A stretch of 6,796 nucleotides of DNA from Gammaproteobacteria bacterium (GTDB taxonomy: Bacteria; Pseudomonadota; Gammaproteobacteria; SZUA-152), in the NCBI GenBank assembly GCA_030599435.1, contig JAUVNZ010000088.1:1-6796 (forward strand), read 5' to 3'. The notes below the pieces were generated by a model that saw only the letters and a list, made by a program, of their open reading frames with translations, had not been told where the DNA came from and did not search any database. Shown piece after piece: positions 1-5,497 of this stretch. A program made the translations under genes and the position numbers. The number at the start of each line of letters is the position of its first letter. Position 1 is the stretch's first letter.

Positions 1-409
1 CATCATGACCTGCATGCACATTCAGTGAGTGCGACGTGAGGGCGCGGGCACCGATATGAAATACAACCGGTAAACGTTTACCGGAGATGGTGTAGAGAAC
101 TTCGGTCATGAGCACCAGACCCTGGCCGGAGCTGAAATTGCTGACACGGCCCCCCGCCAGGGCATAGCCCTCACAGGCTGAGGCCGAACTGTGTTCCGAT
201 TCTGGTTCCAGGAAAAATAGCTGTTGGCCCCATAGGTTGTGCTGGCCATTAGCAACCGCGAGCTGGTAGCCACTACCCATTACCGTTGAAGGTGTAATGG
301 GATAGGCACAGGCACCCTCTGAGATGTGGGTCTCAACCCAGACAATAACCCCCGATCCATCTGCGGTAGTGGGTGTACCTGGATATGGAAATTCTTTATC
401 ACCAGCCAT
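1..409 (-). CDS. 2-oxoacid (pyruvate):ferredoxin oxidoreductase, N-terminal part, cut by window edge
   Basis: The first 136 codons are present, starting at the ATG at 409-407 and reading off base 1 with no stop. The protein matches domain I of the pyruvate:ferredoxin/flavodoxin oxidoreductase family, which uses thiamine diphosphate to decarboxylate 2-oxoacids and passes electrons to ferredoxin. Visible motifs are YPITPST (residues 36-42), a PESEHSSASACEG stretch with E72, FSSGQGL (92-98), and FHIGARALTSHSLNVHAGHD ending at 136. T39, E72 and R122 have the same mutual spacing as the catalytic T31, E64 and R114 of the Desulfovibrio africanus enzyme (numbers from memory). About 30 residues precede YPITP. 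No good ribosome site sits directly before the ATG; a GAAGG lies about 20 bases upstream. The frame is open back to a stop at 466-464 and could use a TTG instead. Substrate preference and subunit arrangement cannot be judged from this part. Confidence 0.85.
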   Translation of the reverse strand, partial: MAGDKEFPYPGTPTTADGSGVIVWVETHISEGACAYPITPSTVMGSGYQLAVANGQHNLWGQQLFFLEPESEHSSASACEGYALAGGRVSNFSSGQGLVLMTEVLYTISGKRLPVVFHIGARALTSHSLNVHAGHD

Positions 410-489
410 TATTTGAACTATACATAATACCTTCAACAATTGTTCCGATTGTAAAAAAGGATTTTATCTGCTCGTTACTTTTGGGGTTA

Positions 490-507
490 AATCAAGGACT
501 AATCAAG
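490..507. repeat. Direct repeat AATCAAG x2, 11-base period
   Basis: AATCAAG occurs at 490-496 and 501-507, one helical turn apart. A related TATCAAT follows at 516-522 within the palindrome TCAATTGA (518-525). The site lies about 80-110 bases upstream of the oxidoreductase start, so it could be a regulator-binding site for that gene. No regulator is identified and chance occurrence is possible in this AT-rich stretch. Apart from this and the stem-loop at 597-644, nothing else was seen in the gene-free stretch 410-665. Confidence 0.25.
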
Positions 508-596
508 TGCTAACGTATCAATTGAATCTTATCAGAGCAGGGTAAAGGTAAAAAAGTGACATATTGTCGCGCAGCATATTGCCTCAGATGATGAAA

Positions 597-644
597 TGTC
601 AGAAATGGCAGGAACGGGCCTGGTAGTGAATTCCACTTCTGACA
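597..644 (-). other. Stem-loop just downstream of ctaA
   Basis: The arms 597-608 and 633-644 pair at 11 of 12 positions (core TGTCAGAA / TTCTGACA). A nested CAGG/CCTG stem (609-612 / 619-622) abuts the inside of one arm. The structure starts about 21 bases after the ctaA stop codon, a usual place for a 3' end. On the minus strand it is followed by TTTCATC, not a real T-run, so it is not a textbook intrinsic terminator. It may be a transcript-stabilising structure or a weak terminator separating ctaA from the oxidoreductase gene. Confidence 0.4.
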
Positions 645-665
645 CAACTTGAGAGTAATGTTGCG

Positions 666-1643
666 TTATATTGATTGTGTAATCTTTGGGGTTAGCAAGT
701 GTAGTAAATTTACTACTGCCAGTAGCAATAATACAGCCACTGCATTATGGGCGGTTACTACTAATAACGGGAACTCTGTAAATACGGAAATTATTCCCAG
801 TAAAACCTGTAGTACAAGAAATATAATAATACTAAGGCTCGTGCTATAGAATTGCTTACTTAAGCGTAATGATTTTACCGCAAGAACCGATAAGTATATT
901 AGCGTAATCAGTGCACTTATTTTGTGTACCATATGTATTGTTGATTGAATATTGCCGGTAATAACCCTGCCTTGATCATCCACAGAAAGTCGGCGCGAGA
1001 GATCGAAGCCATCGCCTAGATTGGCAATGGATGTCCAGTCACCATTACAACCAATTAGGTTTGGGCAAGCAGGCGCTGCAAAATTAGCACTCGTCCAGGC
1101 GCCAAAAATTATCTGAGTCGTCAGAATAAGCAAGCCAAGCAATACCCAGAGTTTCAGCGATTTATTCGTGTGGATTTCTGTCGTATCTACTAGTGCCGAG
1201 CGTTGACTTATCCACCACAGTAGGGCCAGCATGGCCATGCCACCCAGCAGGTTTCCCAGTGTGACAATGGGCAGATCCGGTGATGGCGTGCTGTAACCCA
1301 GGACAGATAGAAAAACAGTTAGTCCAAATACCAGTAATGGTGCAATTACACTAGAACCCTGGGCACCGCGTCCTCGTATGGCCATGTATGTAATACCCAG
1401 TACTATTATACCCAATAGGGTAGCAGCTAGCCGGTGAATTACCCCCGCCCATGTTTTAGGTACAGCACTGCGTTCATGGACCAGAGATATTTGCCCATAA
1501 CACTCCGGCCAAACTTCACAACCTAATCCCACACTTTCCAATCGCATATAGGCACTTAAAACCACTGCAGCCAATGTCAGGAATAATGCCAGATTAACTA
1601 ACAATATATAGAGGCTGTCAGTTGTCTTGCTATTTGTCATCAT
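666..1643 (-). CDS. ctaA: Heme A synthase (COX15/CtaA family)
   Basis: This 325-residue integral membrane protein converts heme O to heme A by oxidising the C8 methyl group. It shows the family layout of two related four-helix halves, about eight membrane segments. The first half has the cysteine pair GCEVWPEC (C42, C48) and the histidine ligand in VIHR (H70). The second half has the pair CPNLIGC (C193, C199), the ligand in MVHK (H240) and TAHN (H299). The fourth expected histidine, before LLGG in the first half, appears to be an asparagine (N131, LGNLLGG). Two ATG codons lie in tandem at 1643-1638; the first was used. No clear ribosome site precedes either. The gene is transcribed away from the oxidase cluster, sharing its upstream region, and would supply heme A together with CtaB. 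The family call is secure. Confidence 0.93.
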   Translation of the reverse strand: MMTNSKTTDSLYILLVNLALFLTLAAVVLSAYMRLESVGLGCEVWPECYGQISLVHERSAVPKTWAGVIHRLAATLLGIIVLGITYMAIRGRGAQGSSVIAPLLVFGLTVFLSVLGYSTPSPDLPIVTLGNLLGGMAMLALLWWISQRSALVDTTEIHTNKSLKLWVLLGLLILTTQIIFGAWTSANFAAPACPNLIGCNGDWTSIANLGDGFDLSRRLSVDDQGRVITGNIQSTIHMVHKISALITLIYLSVLAVKSLRLSKQFYSTSLSIIIFLVLQVLLGIISVFTEFPLLVVTAHNAVAVLLLLAVVNLLHLLTPKITQSI

Positions 1644-1704
1644 AATTGGTTACTAGCCCAAAAAATACTAATTGGATAATTGTCTGCATGTTAATAATAC
1701 AAGC

Positions 1705-1734
1705 TAGATAGCAGACCCTGTATAGAAAAGTCAA
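1705..1734 (-). promoter_or_regulatory. Candidate ctaA promoter
   Basis: On the minus strand, TTGACT (1734-1729) matches the -35 consensus at five of six bases. After 18 bases comes TATCTA (1710-1705), preceded by TG and one base (1713-1711) as in an extended -10 element. The -10 itself is poor, matching three of six. It lies about 60 bases before the ctaA start. This is the best match seen by eye, not a firm assignment. Confidence 0.3.
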
Positions 1735-1916
1735 AAGTTGAATTTATGGTTTTTTGGCTATCGTTTAAGCAACTGCTGTCGATTTAACAAAGATCAAGTA
1801 AATAAGCAGTCAGAAGTGCTCTATTAACAACCAAATGTGAGTTGCATCAGCCTGGAAGAATAAGAATATTATTATAGTCTAATGTACTGGCTATTATAGT
1901 TAGGTTTTTTCACATA

Positions 1917-1932
1917 GACATGGGATCATGTC
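1917..1932. repeat. Perfect inverted repeat GACATG-GGAT-CATGTC
   Basis: Six-base arms with a four-base centre form a dyad between ctaA and the oxidase cluster. It is followed by the small dyad GAGT-CGA-ACTC (1937-1947) and the tandem direct repeat TCGAAC-TCGAAC (1940-1951). The group could be an operator for a dimeric regulator or a short hairpin. No known regulator consensus was recognised. Confidence 0.4.
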
Positions 1933-1958
1933 CGCAGAGTCGAACTCGAACACCTAAT

Positions 1959-1980
1959 AGTAGTTAATAACAGTAGTTAA
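1959..1980. repeat. Direct repeat AGTAGTTAA x2
   Basis: AGTAGTTAA occurs at 1959-1967 and 1972-1980 with a 13-base period, directly before the longer repeat pair at 1986-2021. It lies about 80-100 bases upstream of the first plus-strand start codon, within the likely promoter region. Confidence 0.4.
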
Positions 1981-1985
1981 AAATT

Positions 1986-2021
1986 TTTTAAAAAAGCGGT
2001 ATTCTTTTAAAAAAACGGTAT
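1986..2021 (+). promoter_or_regulatory. 17-base direct repeat upstream of the oxidase cluster
   Basis: TTTTAAAAAAGCGGTAT (1986-2002) and TTTTAAAAAAACGGTAT (2005-2021) agree at 16 of 17 bases with a 19-base period. Both combine an A/T tract, expected to be bent, with a CGGTAT box. They end 21 bases before the ribosome site of the first gene, so they probably overlap the promoter or the 5' leader. This is a plausible tandem operator or promoter element for the oxidase cluster, but no regulator is recognised. Confidence 0.45.
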
Positions 2022-2042
2022 CAGTTCTGAACATTAAATGAT

Positions 2043-2047
2043 GGAGG
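2043..2047 (+). promoter_or_regulatory. Ribosome binding site of the small membrane ORF
   Basis: GGAGG stands nine bases before the ATG at 2057 and is the main support for treating this short frame as a gene. The surrounding TGGAGGTAACACTA (2042-2055) recurs at 13 of 14 bases before the subunit II start (2265-2278). Confidence 0.7.
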
Positions 2048-2056
2048 TAACACTAA

Positions 2057-2215
2057 ATGTCCGATGAAAACCGAGAGGAGAACGAAGATATTCCAGTAAT
2101 GCAGCGCATACTTGATAATCCGTTCCTTTTATTATTTCTTGGAGTGGTCGTCCCGACTGTGTTTTATATTATCTGGGGGATCATGGAAATCATACATATA
2201 CCAATTGCAAAATAA
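2057..2215 (+). CDS. Small single-helix membrane protein, putative oxidase accessory subunit
   Basis: This 52-residue frame (ATG 2057, TAA 2213-2215) has an acidic, hydrophilic N-terminus (MSDENREENEDIPVM), then one hydrophobic helix from about residue 22 to 41 starting at NPFLLLFLGV, and a short tail ending PIAK. A strong GGAGG site precedes it. It is the first gene of the plus-strand cluster, 62 bases before subunit II. In Thermus ba3 oxidase a 34-residue single-helix subunit IIa fills an equivalent role, and cbb3 oxidases have the small CcoQ. By size, topology and position this may be such a subunit or an assembly factor. I did not recognise a direct family match, so the role is inferred from context only. 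Confidence 0.7.
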   Translation: MSDENREENEDIPVMQRILDNPFLLLFLGVVVPTVFYIIWGIMEIIHIPIAK

Positions 2216-2277
2216 TCTGGGATCTTACTAGGATTTTAATAAATAAAGATTTTAACTAAAAATTTGGAGGTAGCACT

Positions 2278-2817
2278 ATGAGCTCCCTTATGCCGCCATC
2301 AGATCGAGTCTGGTGGAAAGAACCGATAGAAAGAGTAGAAATAATTTGGGTCGCCATTGCCCTGGTTTGGGCTATCGTAATGTTCGTTATGATGCCCTAC
2401 TGGCATGTGTACGGAAAACAAAACATGTCAAACGAGGCCTACAGAACCACACCTGAAGCCTTTAAGGCAAAGACTGAAGCAATGGTCGAACAGTACACCG
2501 TGCGAACTGAGACTGCAGGCAATATTCCCGTAGTCAGTCCCCCGGTAGGCGATATTTATTTGATTGCGCGGTTGTGGGATTGGTGGCCTATTTTAGAGCT
2601 GGAAAAAGATCAGAGTTATCGATTGCATATTGCTTCACTGGACTGGCAACACGGCTTTTCACTGCAACCAGCGAATATTAATCTACAAGTATTGCCTGGT
2701 TATGAAATGGTGGTGACTGTTACGCCAAACAAGTCTGGTGAATACTCTATTGTTTGTAACGAATATTGCGGGATCGGCCATCATAGAATGATTGGCAAGA
2801 TCTACGTAAAAGATTAA
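2278..2817 (+). CDS. Heme-copper oxidase subunit II with CuA site (ba3-like)
   Basis: This 179-residue subunit takes electrons from a periplasmic donor through a binuclear CuA centre and passes them to subunit I. It has one N-terminal membrane helix (about residues 22-41), no cleavable signal, and a C-terminal periplasmic cupredoxin domain. The CuA ligands are complete: H125 in WQHGF, then C160, C164, H168 and M171 in CNEYCGIGHHRM, with E162 as the backbone ligand. This spacing is the same as in Thermus thermophilus ba3 subunit II (H114, C149, C153, H157, M160, from memory). E18 aligns with the ba3 K-channel entry residue E15. The short length and single helix separate it from two-helix A-family subunits. 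GGAGG lies seven bases before the ATG. The gene ends 12 bases before subunit I. Cytochrome c oxidase and CuA-type NO reductase are both possible for the complex. Confidence 0.92.
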   Translation: MSSLMPPSDRVWWKEPIERVEIIWVAIALVWAIVMFVMMPYWHVYGKQNMSNEAYRTTPEAFKAKTEAMVEQYTVRTETAGNIPVVSPPVGDIYLIARLWDWWPILELEKDQSYRLHIASLDWQHGFSLQPANINLQVLPGYEMVVTVTPNKSGEYSIVCNEYCGIGHHRMIGKIYVKD

Positions 2818-2829
2818 GGGGAGGAGGAC

Positions 2830-4521
2830 ATGGCAAATAACAACGAATTTCGTACCTGTCCGGATACCGGGCTACAGTTTCACCGACCAGCAGAGACACT
2901 TATGAAGTTGAACGCTGTTGTAGCAGTTGTTTTTCTACTGGTCGGCGGCATCCTTGGTTTATTGTTGGGACTGACCCGATGGCCGGCTGTTCATTTTCTT
3001 GGTGCAGCAGATTTTTACGAAGTACTGACTCTTCATGGTATTGATGTATTAATTTACTGGCTTATCTTCTTTGAGATAGCGGTTCTTTACTTTACATCAT
3101 CGACATTATTGAAATGTCGGCTGGCAACACCACGCATGGCCTGGTTAGCTTTTGCATTAATGTTGATTGGTGCTGTAACCAACAATGTTGCAATATTGCA
3201 AGGCAATTCCAGTGTGATGTTTACATCTTATGTGCCGATGCAGGCTGATCCATTGTTTTATCTTGGCCTCATTCTGTTTGCAGTTGGAGCACTCATTGGT
3301 TGTTTTGTTTTTCTTGGGACATTGGTAATTGCCAAGGCTGAGAAGACGTATGAGGGGTCTTTACCATTAGTGACTTTTGGTGCCCTGACAGCAGCTATTA
3401 TTGCAATTTTTACTATTGCCTCGGGCGCTATCATTTTAATACCAACATTTTTATGGTCTGTGGGTTTGATTGAAAGCATTGATCCGATTATGTATCGGGT
3501 GATTTGGTGGGCCTTCGGCCATTCCTCGCAGCAAATCAATATGGCCGCCATGGTAGCAGTATGGTATGCGGTAGCTGCGGTTGGTTTTGGTGCCAAGCCA
3601 CTGTCAGAAAAAGTGTGTCGCAGCGCATTCCTGCTGTACATATTGTTCTTGCAACTTGCCAGCGCCCATCACATCCTCGTGGATCCCGGTGTTAGCTCAA
3701 CCTGGAAAATATTTAATACCAGTTATGCCATGTATCTGGCGGTACTTGCCAGTATGATTCATGGTCTGACAGTTCCAGGCGCAATTGAAGCAGCCCAGCG
3801 TAAACGGGGATTCAATAAAGGATTGTTTGAGTGGTTGCGCAAGGCCCCCTGGGGCAATCCCGCATTCTCTGGTGTATTCCTGTCCCTTGTTATTTTTGGT
3901 TTCCTGGGCGGCATATCAGGGGTAGTGATGGGTACTGAGCAGATTAACCTGATCATTCATAACACCCTGTATGTACCAGGACACTTTCATGCAACAGTCG
4001 CTACCGGTACAACCCTGGCCTTTATGGCTTTGACATATTGGCTGGTACCAGTACTGTTCCGTCGTGAGGTAATCCTGCCAAAACTTGCTAGTTTGCAACC
4101 ATATCTTTTTGGTATAGGCATGTCAGGGGTTGCCCTGTTTATGATGGGCGCAGGAACACTTGGTGTACCACGACGACATTGGGATATCACTTTCGCTGAT
4201 TCACCAATGACTCATAGTTTCCCGGAGATGGCTAATGCAATGCTGGGTTTTATGGGCATATCAGTACTCATGGCCGTGGTCGGCGGCGGTCTTTTCTGTT
4301 TGCTAATAGTAGGTTCATTATTATTTGGTAAGCGTTTAAGTATGACTGAAAAGGGCGCAACACCGTTAATAGCAGAACCCATTACCAGTTATGAAGGTGT
4401 AGGAATTGGTAAAATAGTGGCTCCGGGCACATTGGTATTGGCCATGGTGTTCCTGACAGCATTTGTTCTCTACTATTTTATCAATTGGAAGTTCCTTTCG
4501 CAGACCTGGGGTCTGAGTTAA
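2830..4521 (+). CDS. B-family heme-copper reductase subunit I lacking the active-site tyrosine; possible NO reductase
   Basis: This 563-residue catalytic subunit has about 13 membrane helices and is B-family (ba3-like) by its HHILVDPG, NTLYVPGHFH and PRRHWD stretches. Ligands by homology are H69 (LTLHG) and H387 for the low-spin heme, H385 for the high-spin heme, and H231, H280 and H281 for CuB. In O2-reducing B-family enzymes the CuB histidine is followed four residues later by a cross-linked tyrosine (Y237 in Thermus); here the motif is H231-S-S-Q-Q235. The equivalents of K-channel residues Y244, S309 and T312 are V242, A307 and I310, while Y248 is kept as Y246. Loss of this tyrosine is a mark of NO reductases, and cNOR has glutamate at that place. 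GGGGAGG ends five bases before the ATG. It is probably translated with subunit II. The family call is firm; O2 versus NO as substrate is open. Confidence 0.93.
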   Translation: MANNNEFRTCPDTGLQFHRPAETLMKLNAVVAVVFLLVGGILGLLLGLTRWPAVHFLGAADFYEVLTLHGIDVLIYWLIFFEIAVLYFTSSTLLKCRLATPRMAWLAFALMLIGAVTNNVAILQGNSSVMFTSYVPMQADPLFYLGLILFAVGALIGCFVFLGTLVIAKAEKTYEGSLPLVTFGALTAAIIAIFTIASGAIILIPTFLWSVGLIESIDPIMYRVIWWAFGHSSQQINMAAMVAVWYAVAAVGFGAKPLSEKVCRSAFLLYILFLQLASAHHILVDPGVSSTWKIFNTSYAMYLAVLASMIHGLTVPGAIEAAQRKRGFNKGLFEWLRKAPWGNPAFSGVFLSLVIFGFLGGISGVVMGTEQINLIIHNTLYVPGHFHATVATGTTLAFMALTYWLVPVLFRREVILPKLASLQPYLFGIGMSGVALFMMGAGTLGVPRRHWDITFADSPMTHSFPEMANAMLGFMGISVLMAVVGGGLFCLLIVGSLLFGKRLSMTEKGATPLIAEPITSYEGVGIGKIVAPGTLVLAMVFLTAFVLYYFINWKFLSQTWGLS

Positions 4522-4530
4522 CCCCGGTCT
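4502..4530 (+). other. Stem-loop over the subunit I stop codon
   Basis: AGACC-T-GGGGT (4502-4512) pairs with ACCCC-GGTCT (4521-4530): ten base pairs with T4507 bulged. The eight-base loop holds most of the stop codon at 4519-4521. No T-run follows. It may stabilise the 3' end of the oxidase message or reduce read-through into ctaB. Confidence 0.5.
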
Positions 4531-4540
4531 CGGCAAGTTA

Positions 4541-4577
4541 GTGTGAAGCAGGCAAGTTTAAGCTGCCTGCTTCATGC
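4541..4577 (+). other. Strong stem-loop between subunit I and ctaB
   Basis: TGAAGCAGGCA (4544-4554) and TGCCTGCTTCA (4564-4574) are perfectly complementary over 11 bases with a nine-base loop. One further G-C pair closes the base (4541/4577) across two wobble pairs. The sequence after it (ACCCTTGTTGAGG) lacks a T-run, so it is either a poor intrinsic terminator or a processing and stability element. Its place fits stepping down expression from the structural oxidase genes to the assembly genes. Confidence 0.6.
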
Positions 4578-4627
4578 ACCCTTGTTGAGGAAAAGTTGAC
4601 ATAAAAATTTTATAGAAAACAAATACT

Positions 4628-5497
4628 ATGCTGAGTTTGCTCGTTAATGTTTTTAAACTTAGAATCGGTTTGCTGATTGCATTAACAGCGTTAGCTGGAT
4701 TTGCAGTCACACCCGGCAGGGAGCTGGCATCCTGGCAGATCGTAATTCTGGGCCTGTTGGTAATGATCTCCTCAGCCAGTGCTGGCGCCTACAACCAGTA
4801 TGCTGAACGCGACCTGGACGCCAGCATGAAGCGCACACAGAGTCGACCATTTGTCACGGGTGCGCTTAATCATAGTAGTATTTGGTTGTGGGGTATTGCA
4901 GGATTACTGGCACTAGCCGTGGCTACCGCTGCCTGGTTATTCAACACAGTCTCTGCATTTTATATTTTTATGGGTGCATTTGTATATGCGGTGATTTACA
5001 CGGCATGGCTTAAGAGGAGAAGTGTATTAAACATAGTCATTGGCGGCCTGGCAGGAAGTTTTGCTGTGCTAGGTGGAGCTGCTGCTGCTGACCCTGCTCT
5101 AAGTCCAGCAGCAATTCTACTGGCAGTGGTATTATTTTTATGGACACCGCCGCATTTCTGGAGTCTGGCGATTGCACTTCACAAGGATTATGCAGCAGCC
5201 AAGGTACCAATGTTACCTGTCGTAGTAGGGGATGCGGCAGCTGCAAAAATAATTTTTGCTAATACCGTATTGCTGGTAATAGCATCAATAGCTCCGGTTT
5301 TTTATGGCCTTGGGTGGGTGTATTTAATATGTGCTATTTCAGGCGGCATATATTTTCTTTTCAAAAGTTATCAACTCATATATACACCAACAAAAAAGAT
5401 GGCGATGGCCAATTTCTTTGCTTCGATTATTCAGCTTACCCTGGTATTGGTTGGTGTTATGATTGATACTCAATTTACAAGATGGGAAGTTTTTTGA
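4628..5497 (+). CDS. ctaB: Protoheme IX farnesyltransferase (heme O synthase)
   Basis: This 289-residue UbiA-superfamily membrane enzyme transfers a farnesyl group to the 2-vinyl of heme B, giving heme O, the substrate of CtaA. The first prenyl-diphosphate motif is NQYAERDLDASMKRT (residues 56-70), with the usual N56 and E60xxxD64 pair, followed by SRPFVTG. The second conserved region is YTAWLKRRSVLNIVIGG (124-140), and PHFWSLAIALHKDY (175-188) then VPMLPVVVG follow. About eight or nine hydrophobic segments are seen, and length is normal. The start at 4628 gives the expected N-terminus (LLVNVFKLRIGLLI), but no close ribosome site precedes it; a GAGG lies about 40 bases upstream. It follows subunit I after 106 bases holding two hairpins, and its end overlaps the SCO gene by 16 bases, which suggests translational coupling. 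Confidence 0.93.
   Translation: MLSLLVNVFKLRIGLLIALTALAGFAVTPGRELASWQIVILGLLVMISSASAGAYNQYAERDLDASMKRTQSRPFVTGALNHSSIWLWGIAGLLALAVATAAWLFNTVSAFYIFMGAFVYAVIYTAWLKRRSVLNIVIGGLAGSFAVLGGAAAADPALSPAAILLAVVLFLWTPPHFWSLAIALHKDYAAAKVPMLPVVVGDAAAAKIIFANTVLLVIASIAPVFYGLGWVYLICAISGGIYFLFKSYQLIYTPTKKMAMANFFASIIQLTLVLVGVMIDTQFTRWEVF

Larger units (their letters stand above)
1644..2056. other. Divergent intergenic region, no gene seen
   Basis: These 413 bases separate the start of minus-strand ctaA from the plus-strand oxidase cluster and must hold both promoters. Only tiny reading frames without ribosome sites occur (for example 13 codons at 1746-1787). The right third is strongly AT-rich and holds several short repeats, listed separately. 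ATTATAGT also occurs twice, at 1871-1878 and 1893-1900, 22 bases apart. No sigma-70 promoter of good quality could be fixed for the plus strand. Confidence 0.7.

Noticed and set aside
399..425. Eight-codon minus-strand frame overlapping the oxidoreductase start, with GAAGG upstream
   Set aside because: It could be a leader peptide coupling translation, but it is too short to support without comparison across species.
649..849. Plus-strand frame of 66 codons opposite ctaA
   Set aside because: It lies antisense to the C-terminal coding part of ctaA, has low-complexity composition and no family resemblance.
1746..1787. 13-codon plus-strand frame in the divergent region
   Set aside because: It has no ribosome site and no conserved feature; such frames are expected by chance.
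1735..1800. FNR/Dnr-type site near GATTTAACAAAGATCAAG
   Set aside because: The half-sites are too far apart for TTGAT-N4-ATCAA and the left half is degenerate.
3258..4190. Several antisense and alternate-frame ORFs within subunit I (up to 127 codons)
   Set aside because: They are shadows of a clearly coding frame, with no ribosome sites or recognisable domains.
2830..4521. Assignment of subunit I to cbb3 (C family) because the helix VI tyrosine is missing
   Set aside because: The paired subunit has a CuA site rather than c-type hemes, and the conserved stretches around HHILVDPG and VPGHFH are B-family.
4596..4629. Perfect TTGACA as a promoter for ctaB
   Set aside because: No acceptable -10 element lies 16-18 bases downstream; TACTAT is 22 bases away and overlaps the start codon.
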